A DNA stretch of 64,000 nucleotides from Alteromonadaceae bacterium M269 (GCA_004353515.1 SMNZ01000005.1:492108-556107), one strand, 5' to 3'; counted from the stretch's first letter, positions 11,495-20,761 are shown. Notes: generated from the letters alone by a model not told the origin. Translations and numbers: made by a program.

Positions 11495-12069
11495 ACTTAA
11501 TGCCCTGGCGTGAAGAGCAGCGCCGACTCCAAAAGCAAAACTACCTTGCTGTGCTAGGCCTCGTTGCCTTGGTTTGTTTAGGGCTTGCCTGGGGCGTAGG
11601 TGAAGTTATTGATCAGCAAATCAGTAATCAGAAAGTTCGTAACCAATTTATTGAGCGTGAAACCAAAATATTGGATGCGCAAATCGAGAAAATTAAATCG
11701 ATCAAAGAAGATAAGCAGGCAATTGAGCAACGTATGGCATTGATCGAGCAGCTTCAAGCTAGCCGTAACGTTACGCCTCATATTGCAGATGAGTTGGCGA
11801 GAATCGTTCCTCCAGGAATTGCGTTTAGAAATATGACTCGCAAGTCTAATTTGATTGAAGTTGAAGGCGTCAGTGAATCTAACAACCGATTGGCAGATTT
11901 TATGCGTCGTTTAGAGCAGTCAAAAGTCTTCATCAATGGCGAGTTATCTTCAATCGTGGCAGATACGTCAGCGTCTGATGCAGTCAGTGATTTTAAGCTT
12001 ACTTTTTATATTAGCCCGAGCATTGCCCCTGACTTTACGGCAGTTGAAGAGGGAGCTACCAACCCATGA
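11482..12069 (+). CDS. pilN: Type IV pilus inner-membrane protein PilN
   Basis: Bitopic inner-membrane protein of the alignment subcomplex. The first residues contain INLMPWREEQ, the conserved PilM-binding tail, followed by one membrane helix (about 22-42) and a periplasmic coiled coil (about 45-95) leading to a small ferredoxin-like domain. At 195 residues it has the normal size. It overlaps the end of pilM by 13 bp and the pilO start by 4 bp, which suggests translational coupling. Confidence 0.95.
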   Translation: MASINLMPWREEQRRLQKQNYLAVLGLVALVCLGLAWGVGEVIDQQISNQKVRNQFIERETKILDAQIEKIKSIKEDKQAIEQRMALIEQLQASRNVTPHIADELARIVPPGIAFRNMTRKSNLIEVEGVSESNNRLADFMRRLEQSKVFINGELSSIVADTSASDAVSDFKLTFYISPSIAPDFTAVEEGATNP

Positions 12070-12659
12070 AATTCGACTTTAGTAAATTAAAAGAAATGAA
12101 TGACCTGGATTTCGACCAGGTTGCTTATTGGCCATTCGAAGTTAAGACGGTATTCGCTATATTTGAAGCTATTGCTGTTCTAGCACTTGGTTATTATTTG
12201 TTGGTTAGCGATAAGCTCCCCAAATGGGATCAGGCTCAAAAACAAGAGCAGGAGCTTAAGTTAACTTACGAAGCGAAATACCGTATTGCAGTCAACCTTG
12301 AAGCTTACGAAGAGCAACTGGCACAATTGCAAGCGGACTTTTCTTCTATGTTGAAGTCTCTACCTAGCAGCAATGAAACGCCAGGCTTACTTGATGACAT
12401 CACTCTTGTTGGTACTTCTGCTGGTTTGACTTTCCGTTTATTGAACTGGCAACAGGAAGTACCTAAAGAGTTTTACACGGAACTCCCTATTCAGATTGAG
12501 GTAGTCGGCAACTATCATGAGTTTGGACAGTTTATGTCTGATATCGCAGGGCTGCCTCGTATCGTGACTGTGCATGACTTGGAGATGGAACAAGATGGTG
12601 CGCAGCTAAGCTTGAAGCTGCAAGCTAAAACTTACAGAACCTCGCAGGCAGGGCAATAA
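12066..12659 (+). CDS. pilO: Type IV pilus inner-membrane protein PilO
   Basis: Partner of PilN in the periplasmic alignment complex. The 197 residues show a cytoplasmic N-terminal stretch, one membrane helix (about 29-48, VFAIFEAIAVLALGYYLLV), a coiled coil rich in Gln/Glu, and a C-terminal ferredoxin-like domain containing GNYHEFGQFMSDIAGLPRIV, a PilO hallmark. The start overlaps the pilN stop (ATGA). Confidence 0.95.
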   Translation: MKFDFSKLKEMNDLDFDQVAYWPFEVKTVFAIFEAIAVLALGYYLLVSDKLPKWDQAQKQEQELKLTYEAKYRIAVNLEAYEEQLAQLQADFSSMLKSLPSSNETPGLLDDITLVGTSAGLTFRLLNWQQEVPKEFYTELPIQIEVVGNYHEFGQFMSDIAGLPRIVTVHDLEMEQDGAQLSLKLQAKTYRTSQAGQ

Positions 12660-12660
12660 T

Positions 12661-13197
12661 ATGCGTTTAGTTTACGTTATTTTCGCCGCTCTTGTGCTTG
12701 CCGCTTGTCAGCCTCAAACGGCTGATCTTCAAACGTATGTCGCTCAGGTGAAGCAGAATACGCAAGTGAGTATTGAGCCTTATCCAGAGTTTAAAACCAT
12801 GCCCGCGTTTAAATACGAAGCTAAAGATTTACGTAGCCCATTCCAGCGCCCTAGAAATTTAGTGGTTGAACAAGTTGCCGAAGCGAAGGTTAATTGTTTA
12901 CAACCAAATTTTGGACGCAACAAAGAAGCGCTTGAACAATATGGGCTAGATGCATTGAGCGTTATTGGTGAATTCACAACTAATGGCAATCAATACGCGT
13001 TAATACAGGCTAACGATAACAGTTTACATAAAGTCAAAGCAGGCAATTACATTGGTTTGTTCTTTGGCATGATAGACCGCGTTGAAAGCGGCACACTCTA
13101 TATTACAGAAATGCTTCCTGATGGCACTGGCTGTTGGCAGATAAAGAAAACAACGCTGAACATGTCTTCTAAGGCAGGAGAGACCGATAATGTCTGA
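12661..13197 (+). CDS. pilP: Type IV pilus lipoprotein PilP
   Basis: Inner-membrane-anchored lipoprotein that links PilNO to the secretin PilQ. A lipoprotein signal ends in the lipobox LAAC (Cys16). The mature part has the disordered linker and the conserved LRSPFQRPR motif before the beta-sandwich domain. At 178 residues it is normal for the family. It begins 1 bp after the pilO stop and overlaps pilQ by 8 bp. Confidence 0.94.
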   Translation: MRLVYVIFAALVLAACQPQTADLQTYVAQVKQNTQVSIEPYPEFKTMPAFKYEAKDLRSPFQRPRNLVVEQVAEAKVNCLQPNFGRNKEALEQYGLDALSVIGEFTTNGNQYALIQANDNSLHKVKAGNYIGLFFGMIDRVESGTLYITEMLPDGTGCWQIKKTTLNMSSKAGETDNV

Positions 13198-14947
13198 GAG
13201 ATTTATTTTTAACAAAAAGCTAAATAGAAAGCCTAAGCAGCTTTGGTTTTTGCTGCTTTTAAGCTTGCTTGCTATTGCTACTGTTAAGAGTTACGCGCAA
13301 GAATCAGATACCAAGCTCGTTACCTTAGATTCTGGTGTAGCTCAGTATACGAATCAGTTGAATAATATCGATTTTAAACGAACGGTAGATGGCGGAGCCA
13401 AGCTTTCATTGTCGTTCGATAATACGAGCTATGATGCCAAACTTCAGAAAACATCAAATGGCTTTGAATTAGCTTTACCAAAGACGCGTTTAGCTGATGA
13501 CCAGTTGCTTAAAATGGACGTCACAGATTTCGCGACGCCTGTTTCGATTATTGAATCCTTCCAGCTAGAAGAGGCTGCACAATTAGTGATTGATGCGGAC
13601 TTATACACAGTTGCACAACAGCGCGATGGGAATACTCTTATTGTTGATGTTTACCCGATTACCCAAGCAGAAGCTGCCGAACAGGAAAAGGTAGAGTCAT
13701 TTACCGGTGAACCTATCTCTCTTGATTTCCAAGATGTTCCGGTAAGACAAGTCCTGCAAATTATTGCGCAGGTTAACGGTTTTAACTTAGTCACTACCGA
13801 TACAGTAAACGGTAATATCACTATTAGCTTGAGTGATGTGCCTTGGGATCAAGCATTGAACGTTATCCTTAAAATCAAAGGGTTAGATAAACGATTTGAA
13901 GGTAACATCTTACTCATTGCGCCAGCAGAAGAGTTACTGGCACAGGAAACACAACAGCTGCAGTCAAAGGCTCAAGTTGCCGAGTTGGCACCATTAGTTT
14001 CTTCATCTATTCAAATCAATTACGCAAAAGCGGCCGATATGGCAACTATCCTGAGTTCAGCGGAAGGTAGTATCTTAAGTCCACGTGGCTCAGTAACTGT
14101 CGATGAGAGAACAAACACCTTGCTTGTACGAGATACGCAAGCATCTATTGATCAAGCTCGCAGCACAGTTGAATCTTTAGATATCCCAGTTAAACAAGTA
14201 TTAATTGAGTCGAGAATTGTGACGGTTTTGGATAACGTTGACGAGCAGTTGGGCGTTCGTTGGGGTATCAGTGATAGAAACGGCGATGACGGTGTGTCTG
14301 GTACGATTGAAGGCGCTGGCACTATTGCTGGTGGAACTATTCCTACTTTGGCTGAGCGATTGAACGTGAACCTGCCAGTAACCGGGGCGGCGGGTAGCAT
14401 TGGTATTCAGGTTGCGCGCCTAGTTGATGGTACCATTTTGGATTTGGAATTGTCTGCTTTAGAAGCTGAGAATAAAGGTGAAGTTGTTGCCAGTCCAAGA
14501 ATTACTGTAGCGAACCAACATGAAAGTTATATAGAACAAGGTACTGAGATTCCTTTTGTACAGGCTACTTCGAGTGGTGCTACATCAGTTGAGTTCAAGA
14601 AAGCAGTGCTAAGTTTAAGAGCAACACCACAAATTACACCGGATAATCGCATTATTCTGGACTTGGTTGTAACTCAAGATACGCAAGGTGAGACGGTACA
14701 GACATCTACAGGTCCGGCTGTTGCAATTGATACGCAAGAAATTAGCACTCAAGTATTAGTCGAAAATGGTGAGACCATTGTTTTAGGCGGTATCTTCCAG
14801 CAGACAACAAACAACAATACGTCACAGGTTCCATTATTAGGTGACTTACCTGTCGTTGGTCGACTGTTTAAGAATACGCAGGAAGAAATTGAAAAGCGTG
14901 AGCTATTAATTTTCGTAACGCCTAAAATTTTGACGGATGATTTATAA
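13190..14947 (+). CDS. pilQ: Type IV pilus secretin PilQ
   Basis: Outer-membrane secretin through which the pilus emerges. The 585 residues comprise a signal peptide (about 1-36), one AMIN-like peptidoglycan-binding domain, an STN/N0 domain (about 172-240, ISLDFQDVPVRQVLQIIA), an N1 domain (about 270-345) and the secretin domain to the C-terminus (ending ELLIFVTPKILTD). It is shorter than the roughly 700-residue Pseudomonas PilQ, which fits one AMIN domain instead of two. Last gene of the pilMNOPQ operon. Confidence 0.94.
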   Translation: MSERFIFNKKLNRKPKQLWFLLLLSLLAIATVKSYAQESDTKLVTLDSGVAQYTNQLNNIDFKRTVDGGAKLSLSFDNTSYDAKLQKTSNGFELALPKTRLADDQLLKMDVTDFATPVSIIESFQLEEAAQLVIDADLYTVAQQRDGNTLIVDVYPITQAEAAEQEKVESFTGEPISLDFQDVPVRQVLQIIAQVNGFNLVTTDTVNGNITISLSDVPWDQALNVILKIKGLDKRFEGNILLIAPAEELLAQETQQLQSKAQVAELAPLVSSSIQINYAKAADMATILSSAEGSILSPRGSVTVDERTNTLLVRDTQASIDQARSTVESLDIPVKQVLIESRIVTVLDNVDEQLGVRWGISDRNGDDGVSGTIEGAGTIAGGTIPTLAERLNVNLPVTGAAGSIGIQVARLVDGTILDLELSALEAENKGEVVASPRITVANQHESYIEQGTEIPFVQATSSGATSVEFKKAVLSLRATPQITPDNRIILDLVVTQDTQGETVQTSTGPAVAIDTQEISTQVLVENGETIVLGGIFQQTTNNNTSQVPLLGDLPVVGRLFKNTQEEIEKRELLIFVTPKILTDDL

Positions 14948-15433
14948 TCATCAACCTCTGGCGTTGCTGAATTTGGAATCGGCTGTAATAAAAAGGCAAA
15001 AAAATAGGTGTTTTTAGCAGTTTGGGGCAAAGTTTACCGATTAAAGCTCAAAACACGCTATCAAAACTTGCAAATATCATCCGATCACTGAGATAATCCG
15101 CCCTCGAAAAATTCGACCGCAGTTGAGATTGATGCTTTCTTTTGTCAATTTCACCTAATATTTAGACACTCAGCGCCATCTTAAAGTAGTTGTAAAGAGG
15201 CTATGTAGAGAACTGAGCTTTGCTAGGTCGGGTTTGCGCGACGCAGAGTAGTTACCTTTAAAATTTGCCCGAACGGAATGCATCAGAGGCTTTGCTCTTA
15301 GTTGCAGTTCATATGAAGGTATTACCATTCCTGCTAAATAGCGCCTTGTTCATAAACCATCGAATGCACGTCAAGATCAAGCATTGGTGGAACTGGTATT
15401 GTGTAAATATAGAGTTGTGTGACGTAAACGAAT
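14948..15433. other. 486-bp intergenic region, pilQ to aroK
   Basis: No supported gene. In many relatives aroK follows pilQ closely, so this gap is unusually long. A segment near 14959-14980 loosely resembles the outer end of IS903/IS5-type elements (GGCGTTGCTGAATTTGG), but no partner end or transposase remnant is visible. Promoter for aroK not identified. Confidence 0.4.
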
Positions 15434-15949
15434 ATGGCCGAAAAACGTAATATATTCCTTGTAGGACCAATGGGTGCAGGTAAAAGCACTATTGGTAGGC
15501 ATCTTGCCGATGAACTTCATCTAGAATTTTATGATTCTGATCAAGAGATCGAGCGCCGCACAGGTGCAGACATTGCTTGGGTCTTTGATTTAGAAGGTGA
15601 AGAAGGCTTTCGCGTTCGTGAAGAAAACATGATTAATGAACTGAGCGACAAACAAGGTATTGTTTTAGCGACAGGTGGTGGCTCTATCATTAGCAAAACG
15701 GTTCGAAATCGTTTATCTGCACGTGGCATTGTTGTTTATTTGCAAACAACAATCGATAAGCAAGTAGCGAGAACCCAAAGAGACAAGAGACGTCCTTTGT
15801 TGCAAACTGAAGATCCAGCGAAAGTACTGATTGATTTGGCTGAAGAGCGTAACCCGCTATATGAAGAGGTTGCGGATTACATTATTGATACTGATGATCA
15901 GAGCGCAAGAGCTGTTGCTAATCAAATCATCGATAAAATTGGCCTATAA
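15434..15949 (+). CDS. aroK: Shikimate kinase I
   Basis: Phosphorylates shikimate at the 3-OH in chorismate biosynthesis. At 171 residues it has the standard length. It shows the Walker A loop GPMGAGKST, the shikimate-binding DSDQEIE, the GEEGFRVRE segment, ATGGGS, and the lid with RRPLL. It precedes aroB by 37 bp, the conserved order. The Shine-Dalgarno is weak. Confidence 0.96.
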   Translation: MAEKRNIFLVGPMGAGKSTIGRHLADELHLEFYDSDQEIERRTGADIAWVFDLEGEEGFRVREENMINELSDKQGIVLATGGGSIISKTVRNRLSARGIVVYLQTTIDKQVARTQRDKRRPLLQTEDPAKVLIDLAEERNPLYEEVADYIIDTDDQSARAVANQIIDKIGL

Positions 15950-15986
15950 CATTAGGCCTAACCTTTCTTAAATAAGGACTGCGCTC

Positions 15987-17054
15987 ATGACAACCATGAC
16001 TGTTGAGTTGGGGGAGCGTAGTTACCCTATCTCAGTTGAAGCTAACTTACTCTCTCAAGCATCACTGTTATCTCCTTACATTGAAAAAAAGCGTGTTGTC
16101 GTTGTTAGTAATCAAACTGTTGCCGATTTATACGCTGACAAGCTAGGAACTATCTTAGGGCAGGTTAAGTACGATCTCATATTGATGCCAGATGGCGAAC
16201 AATATAAAAACCTCCAGACTTTTGAACAGGTTATTGGCGAGCTACTTACGCTTGGAGCAGGTCGCGACACTATACTCATCGCTCTCGGCGGAGGTGTCGT
16301 TGGTGATTTGACGGGGTATGTTGCTGCGAGTTTTCAACGTGGCATTCCTTTTATTCAAATACCGACAACACTGCTAGCTCAAGTCGATTCATCTGTTGGC
16401 GGAAAAACGGCTGTAAATCACCCTCTCGGCAAGAATATGATCGGGGCCTTTTATCAACCCAAAGCTGTTGTTATTGATACGACAACGTTAAGCACCCTGC
16501 CTGATAGAGAGTTTGCTGCTGGCATGGCCGAGGTGATCAAATACGGCATCATCTACGATTTAGCATTCTTTGAATGGCTCGAGCAGAATAAACAAAAGCT
16601 CATGGATAAAGATCCTGATGCATTAGCTTATGCGATATCTCGCAGCTGTGAGATAAAAGCGGAGATTGTGGCTCTGGATGAAAGAGAGTCTGGGATACGG
16701 GCGTTGCTCAATCTAGGGCATACCTTTGGGCATGCCATTGAAGCGGAGCAAGGCTACGGTAACTGGCTGCACGGTGAAGCTGTGGCAGCAGGCATGATTC
16801 TTGCTGCTAAAGCTTCAGAAGCAAAAGAGTGGCTCGAAGCGTCAGAAACTCGACGTATTGTTGATTTGTTATCCGTGTTTGAGCTGCCTTTAGATAAACC
16901 CGAAGGGATGGGATTTACCGCATTTATGAAGCATATGCGACACGATAAGAAAGTTGCCGCTGGTCAAATCCGATTTATATTGCCTCAAGGGTTGGGTAAA
17001 GCTGTGGTCACGTCTGATTTATCAGAGTCTTTACTGACAGAGCTACTGAACTAG
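15987..17054 (+). CDS. aroB: 3-dehydroquinate synthase
   Basis: NAD- and metal-dependent cyclisation of DAHP to 3-dehydroquinate, step two of the shikimate pathway. The 355 residues include the nucleotide-binding GGGVVGDLTGYVA, TTLLAQVDSSVGGKT, and the metal-ligand segments with AEVIKYG and LNLGHTFGHAIE...LHGEAVAAGM. AAGGA about 10 bases upstream supports the ATG at 15987. Co-directional with aroK and the DamX-like gene. Confidence 0.96.
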   Translation: MTTMTVELGERSYPISVEANLLSQASLLSPYIEKKRVVVVSNQTVADLYADKLGTILGQVKYDLILMPDGEQYKNLQTFEQVIGELLTLGAGRDTILIALGGGVVGDLTGYVAASFQRGIPFIQIPTTLLAQVDSSVGGKTAVNHPLGKNMIGAFYQPKAVVIDTTTLSTLPDREFAAGMAEVIKYGIIYDLAFFEWLEQNKQKLMDKDPDALAYAISRSCEIKAEIVALDERESGIRALLNLGHTFGHAIEAEQGYGNWLHGEAVAAGMILAAKASEAKEWLEASETRRIVDLLSVFELPLDKPEGMGFTAFMKHMRHDKKVAAGQIRFILPQGLGKAVVTSDLSESLLTELLN

Positions 17055-17089
17055 AGGGTCCTTGACGACCCTGAGATTGAATTAGGGTC
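17055..17089 (+). promoter_or_regulatory. Competing hairpins before the damX-like gene
   Basis: AGGGTC occurs at 17055-17060 and again at 17084-17089, with GACCCT between them at 17067-17072. The middle segment can pair with either copy. The downstream copy overlaps the likely Shine-Dalgarno (AGGG, 7-10 bases before the ATG at 17095), so the second pairing would mask ribosome binding. Function is inferred only. Confidence 0.35.
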
Positions 17090-17094
17090 GAACA

Positions 17095-18765
17095 ATGGCA
17101 CGTTTAAACGATCATACTATGCAAAATGATTTTCTCGACTTACAGAGTCGATTAGAACATTTGATCACTTACTCATCACAATTGGTGTTTGTTAGTGGTG
17201 ATGGTATGGGCAAACAGCTTAACTTTGCTCAACACTTTCTATCTCAACAAAACGAGCTTGCGAATATCGGCTATGTTGATGCCAATGAAAGCACAGACGT
17301 TGTCACCTACCGTAAAAAGTTTATCCGACAACTCGTCGGCCCACTGAAAGTAGACTATTCAAAGCCATTAACTGTTTTAGTTCCTAGATTAATCAAAGAG
17401 CAAAGCCAGTTTATTTTAATCGCGGTGACTCATGCTGAGTATTTGCCTGATGAGTTTATGCAAGAGCTTTGGGATTTGGTTTTGCAGAATCGCTTTGCGA
17501 AAAACCGCCATCATTTGAATATACTAGTATTCGGCGAGAAGCATTGGGCGAGTAAAGCGAAGAGTTGGTTACCTGCCAATAGTCATAACAAACCAGTCTT
17601 GCTAGCAAACGAGTCTGTTGATAGAAACGCTCAAGAATCAAAGCCCAATACCGAACTTGAACAACTGATTGCAACTAAACGTCAGCAATTTAGTGAGCGC
17701 ATCGCTGCAAGAGAGCATAAACAGATATCTGCTACTAATGTGCTGAATCAGTGGTGGATGATACTATTGCTTTCTATTGTATTTTTCGTCACCTTTACTG
17801 GTATTTTGCTAACACAGTACGTTTCCCTCGATCAGGCTAAGGCTTTCTATGCCTCAATCTTTGAAGGAAATGTTCCCTCTCAAGTTGAAGATGAAGTCGT
17901 AGAACAGGAAGCCACTGTTAGCAATGTTGAGCCTGTAGCAGAGATTACTCAGCCAATTGGAGATCAATCAGCAGACACGCAAACAGCTAATGAACCAGTA
18001 GAGACTAAGCCTTCTTTCTTAGAGTTGGCTGATGATCAACGTAGAGTTGTTGATTGGGAAGATGCTGTGAAATCTTTACCCACTGAACCTCTCGATATTT
18101 CCAGTAATGACACCAATGAGCTAGATTCAGCGGCAGAAGTGGCTGCTTCTACCCAAGAATTGTCTTTATCAGACGAAGATATTGCTGATCTAGAGTTTCA
18201 AGACGAAGCCTTGAATCAAGACGCTATAGAAACAACAGACATAGAGGACATTGCTGAGGATTTCGATTATCCAGTTGAGGACATAACCTCAGTAGAGCAG
18301 TTAGACGCAATAGCAGCGACGCAAACACAAGAACAAGAACAAGTGGTCCAGGATGGTGTCCCTGTGAATGAAGTTGCAGAAAGCGATAACCAAAGCGAAG
18401 TTGAATCAATAGAGACAGCTGATGTCGCTGCGTTAGATACAAGCTCAGTCGCAGAAACTGAAGTATCTGATTACTTTTTTAATGAAGCAAACTTGCTTGA
18501 GTTACCACCCGAAGGTTACGCCTTGCAGCTCTCTGCTATGTCTACCGAAGAAGCTTTAGCTTCCTTTCTACAAGCTAACCAATTAACAGATAATATCTGG
18601 ATATACAAAACACAGCGATTTGGCGGTGATTGGTTTGTTGTTTTGCATAATCAGACATTTGAGTCTCTAGATGCTGCTAACGCTGCTATTCAAGGTTTAG
18701 GCCTGTCAGCGCCACCTTTTGCTAAACCTGTGACGAGTATTCAGCAGGAAATATCGTTGAACTAG
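17095..18765 (+). CDS. damX: DamX-like SPOR-domain cell-division protein with ATPase-like N-terminus
   Basis: A 556-residue bitopic inner-membrane protein. The cytoplasmic N-terminal ~200 residues resemble an AAA/ExeA-like fold with a degenerate P-loop (SGDGMGKQ, lacking the normal spacing and the Ser/Thr), so nucleotide binding is doubtful. A membrane helix lies near 222-242, followed by a long, very acidic Glu/Asp/Gln linker (about 260-460) and a C-terminal SPOR domain (about 475-550) that binds denuded septal peptidoglycan. The position between aroB and dam matches damX. ATG at 17119 is an alternative start, but AGGG upstream favours 17095. Confidence 0.85.
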   Translation: MARLNDHTMQNDFLDLQSRLEHLITYSSQLVFVSGDGMGKQLNFAQHFLSQQNELANIGYVDANESTDVVTYRKKFIRQLVGPLKVDYSKPLTVLVPRLIKEQSQFILIAVTHAEYLPDEFMQELWDLVLQNRFAKNRHHLNILVFGEKHWASKAKSWLPANSHNKPVLLANESVDRNAQESKPNTELEQLIATKRQQFSERIAAREHKQISATNVLNQWWMILLLSIVFFVTFTGILLTQYVSLDQAKAFYASIFEGNVPSQVEDEVVEQEATVSNVEPVAEITQPIGDQSADTQTANEPVETKPSFLELADDQRRVVDWEDAVKSLPTEPLDISSNDTNELDSAAEVAASTQELSLSDEDIADLEFQDEALNQDAIETTDIEDIAEDFDYPVEDITSVEQLDAIAATQTQEQEQVVQDGVPVNEVAESDNQSEVESIETADVAALDTSSVAETEVSDYFFNEANLLELPPEGYALQLSAMSTEEALASFLQANQLTDNIWIYKTQRFGGDWFVVLHNQTFESLDAANAAIQGLGLSAPPFAKPVTSIQQEISLN

Positions 18766-18909
18766 AGTTATTACCCTAAATTTCAGCGTGAAAAGTTTCC
18801 TCGTGAGGTTTTCAACTGAGCTTTCTAGGGTTATTGGTTTTCGTTGCGCGCATTTTAGAAAATTATCCTGTAGACTTTATTCTTTTTTTGATACGACATA
18901 GCTCACTGG

Positions 18910-19740
18910 GTGCAAAACAAAGCCTTAAAACATCGCGCATTTCTTAAGTGGGCTGGTGGTAAATACAAACTGGTCGAAGAACTTCAAGCGTGTTTTCCCG
19001 AATCGAAGACATTAGTAGAACCCTTTGTTGGTGCAGGTTCTGTATTCCTAAATACTGATTTCGACTCATACGTACTAAACGATATTAACGCTGATTTGAT
19101 TTCGCTATATCAACACCTACGCGAAACACCTGAACTGTATGTCGATGAAGCCAGAAAGTACTTCACTGACGGCAACAATCAAGCAGAGAGCTACTACAAA
19201 CTCAGGGCCGAATTTAATGAGTCAACTGACTCTTTTCATCGCTCGATTCTATTTTTGTATTTAAATCGTTATTGCTATAACGGCTTATGTCGTTATAACC
19301 AAAGCGGTGGATTTAATGTGCCCTTTGGTCGTTACGTTAAGCCTTATTTTCCTGAAAAAGAGCTATATTTCTTCGCGGAAAAGTCGCAGAAAGCGACCTT
19401 TACTTGTTTGCCTTTCCAACAAGTCATGAAAAAAGCAAAGAAAAATCAGGTTGTTTACTGCGATCCACCTTATGCGCCCATCAGCGCAACGGCGAACTTT
19501 ACTAGTTATGCTAAAGGTGGTTTTGGGATAAGTGATCAGGAAGAACTCGCAAAATTAGCGGCTAAGATTTCCAAAAATAAAAAGTTAACTGTGATTATCA
19601 GTAATCACGATACGCCTTTTACGAGAAAGCTTTATAAGAGTGCAGAATTAAACTCATTAAAAGTTTCCCGCTCTATCAGTCAAAAAGGCGGAAGCAGAAA
19701 GCAAGTGTCTGAGTTACTTGCTGTTTATCAGGGGATATAA
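18910..19740 (+). CDS. dam: DNA adenine methylase Dam (GATC)
   Basis: Transfers methyl from SAM to N6 of adenine in GATC; used in mismatch repair and replication control. The 276 residues match Dam length and show FLKWAGGKYK (SAM-binding motif), EPFVGAGSVF, and catalytic DPPYAPISATANFTSY, nearly the enterobacterial Dam sequence. Start GTG at 18910 with no good Shine-Dalgarno. The position after damX is conserved. The 144 bp upstream contain an imperfect inverted repeat (TTACCCTA 18771, TAGGGTTA 18826) without a T tract. Confidence 0.95.
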   Translation: MQNKALKHRAFLKWAGGKYKLVEELQACFPESKTLVEPFVGAGSVFLNTDFDSYVLNDINADLISLYQHLRETPELYVDEARKYFTDGNNQAESYYKLRAEFNESTDSFHRSILFLYLNRYCYNGLCRYNQSGGFNVPFGRYVKPYFPEKELYFFAEKSQKATFTCLPFQQVMKKAKKNQVVYCDPPYAPISATANFTSYAKGGFGISDQEELAKLAAKISKNKKLTVIISNHDTPFTRKLYKSAELNSLKVSRSISQKGGSRKQVSELLAVYQGI

Positions 19741-19744
19741 AGAC

Positions 19745-19939
19745 CTAGTTAGCAATTAGCTGAACTATACCCGCTAAGCTAACAACTAATACGGCAACAA
19801 AAATAACACCCACGACCACATAAGGGACAATGGATGTTTGTGCGAAATCGAGTTGTCTATTCTTTTCACTTTGCACGCCAAACATGCTGGCGCTAACGCT
19901 TTTGATGACCTGCCAAAGACTGGCTTTCTCTGCTTTCAT
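19745..19939 (-). CDS. DUF2970 family small membrane protein
   Basis: 64 residues: an amphipathic N-terminal half with LWQVIKSVSASMFGVQSEKNRQLDF, the pattern I recognise for the DUF2970 family, and one C-terminal membrane helix (about 40-62). Function unknown. Convergent with dam, with 4 bp between the genes. The start codon lies 1 bp after the stop of the upstream small exported protein, so the two are probably co-transcribed. Confidence 0.8.
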   Translation of the reverse strand: MKAEKASLWQVIKSVSASMFGVQSEKNRQLDFAQTSIVPYVVVGVIFVAVLVVSLAGIVQLIAN

Positions 19940-19940
19940 A

Positions 19941-20249
19941 TTAGCTATGCTTATTATTTCCGCTTTCGGTGTAGCGAGATAATAACTCTAATAAATCTAA
20001 ATAGTGAAATTGATTTGACTTGGTTTTACCACTTAACCAGGCGAACCAACTCACATCATTGGTTGCGTTATTTTCTGCACACCGGTTTATCGGGTGGCTC
20101 ATGGGTAAAGACAAGTTGAGTTCAACGCCTGCTGTACAGCTACAAGCGAGCATTGAGACATTATTTTTAGCAGATACAGTCGCGGCCGCAAGTGATACAA
20201 ATGCGATAAAAGAAAAAATCGTAGCTATTTTTAAGGGTAACTTAATCAT
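19941..20249 (-). CDS. Small exported protein of unknown function
   Basis: 102 residues with a convincing signal peptide (about 1-27, cleavage after VSA), then a short mature domain with three cysteines (two in ACSC) and an aromatic, polar C-terminal half. I do not recognise the family. Reality is supported by a strong Shine-Dalgarno (GGAGG, 5-6 bases before the ATG), a good promoter just upstream, and 1-bp spacing to the DUF2970 gene downstream. Confidence 0.7.
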   Translation of the reverse strand: MIKLPLKIATIFSFIAFVSLAAATVSAKNNVSMLACSCTAGVELNLSLPMSHPINRCAENNATNDVSWFAWLSGKTKSNQFHYLDLLELLSRYTESGNNKHS

Positions 20250-20276
20250 ACCGACCTCCGTGACATACTTTGTTTC

Positions 20277-20304
20277 ATTATACCTTTGTATTATTGTACA
20301 ACAA
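20277..20304 (-). promoter_or_regulatory. Sigma-70 type promoter of the small exported protein / DUF2970 pair
   Basis: On the minus strand TTGTTG (20304-20299), a 16-bp spacer and a perfect TATAAT (20282-20277) lie 27 bp before the start codon. Confidence 0.55.
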
Positions 20305-20761
20305 TGTGTACCAACTCGAAAAAACGGCTATTCATCTCAGTGTTGACAAATAGATATATAGCTGAATACTTCTATAAAGCCTTCTATTATCCGTTTAAGT
20401 GCTAAGCGCGTAACGGGTTTATTGGTCCTTTCTTCTCGACATTCAATACATATGTGAATGTTTTTTCTCGATATTTTTAGCATATTGACGTGCAATATCG
20501 TCACGAGAAATTGGATGTTCACAAACCAGTTAGCAGCAAACTTAATGTCATAGTCCTGCTTATGACAACTTTCTTACAATTTAGTGCAAAAAAATTTCAA
20601 AAAAGACAAATGACTGAGTAGTAGAAGAAAAATATCCGAGAGCTTGTAATATTTTGTAAGTCCAATGAAAGGGTAATGCGCTTCAGAGCAAATCAAAAAC
20701 CAAGAGAGGGAGGGTGTTTGTATTTGAAATACCCTGAAGCGAAACTGGAGATAGCTTAACG
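20305..20761. other. Intergenic region with a nested inverted repeat
   Basis: No credible ORF between the small exported protein and the porin gene. The clearest structure is at 20464-20510: TTTCTCG and CGAGAAA enclose an inner perfect stem ATATTG/CAATAT with a 5-nt loop. It could be a protein-binding palindrome or part of a small RNA; no promoter was identified for it. Confidence 0.4.

Noticed and set aside
14959..14980. Segment resembling an IS903/IS5-type terminal repeat
   Set aside because: No matching opposite end, no target duplication and no transposase remnant; similarity is short and from memory.
15265..15450. 61-codon ORF upstream of aroK
   Set aside because: No Shine-Dalgarno, unlikely composition (several Trp, Cys and His), and it overlaps the aroK start in another frame.
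18771..18833. Inverted repeat between damX and dam as a terminator
   Set aside because: Only about six contiguous pairs, with mismatches inside and no T run, so too weak to call.
20020..20346. 108-codon plus-strand ORF
   Set aside because: Antisense to the small exported protein, which has the better start site, signal peptide and promoter.
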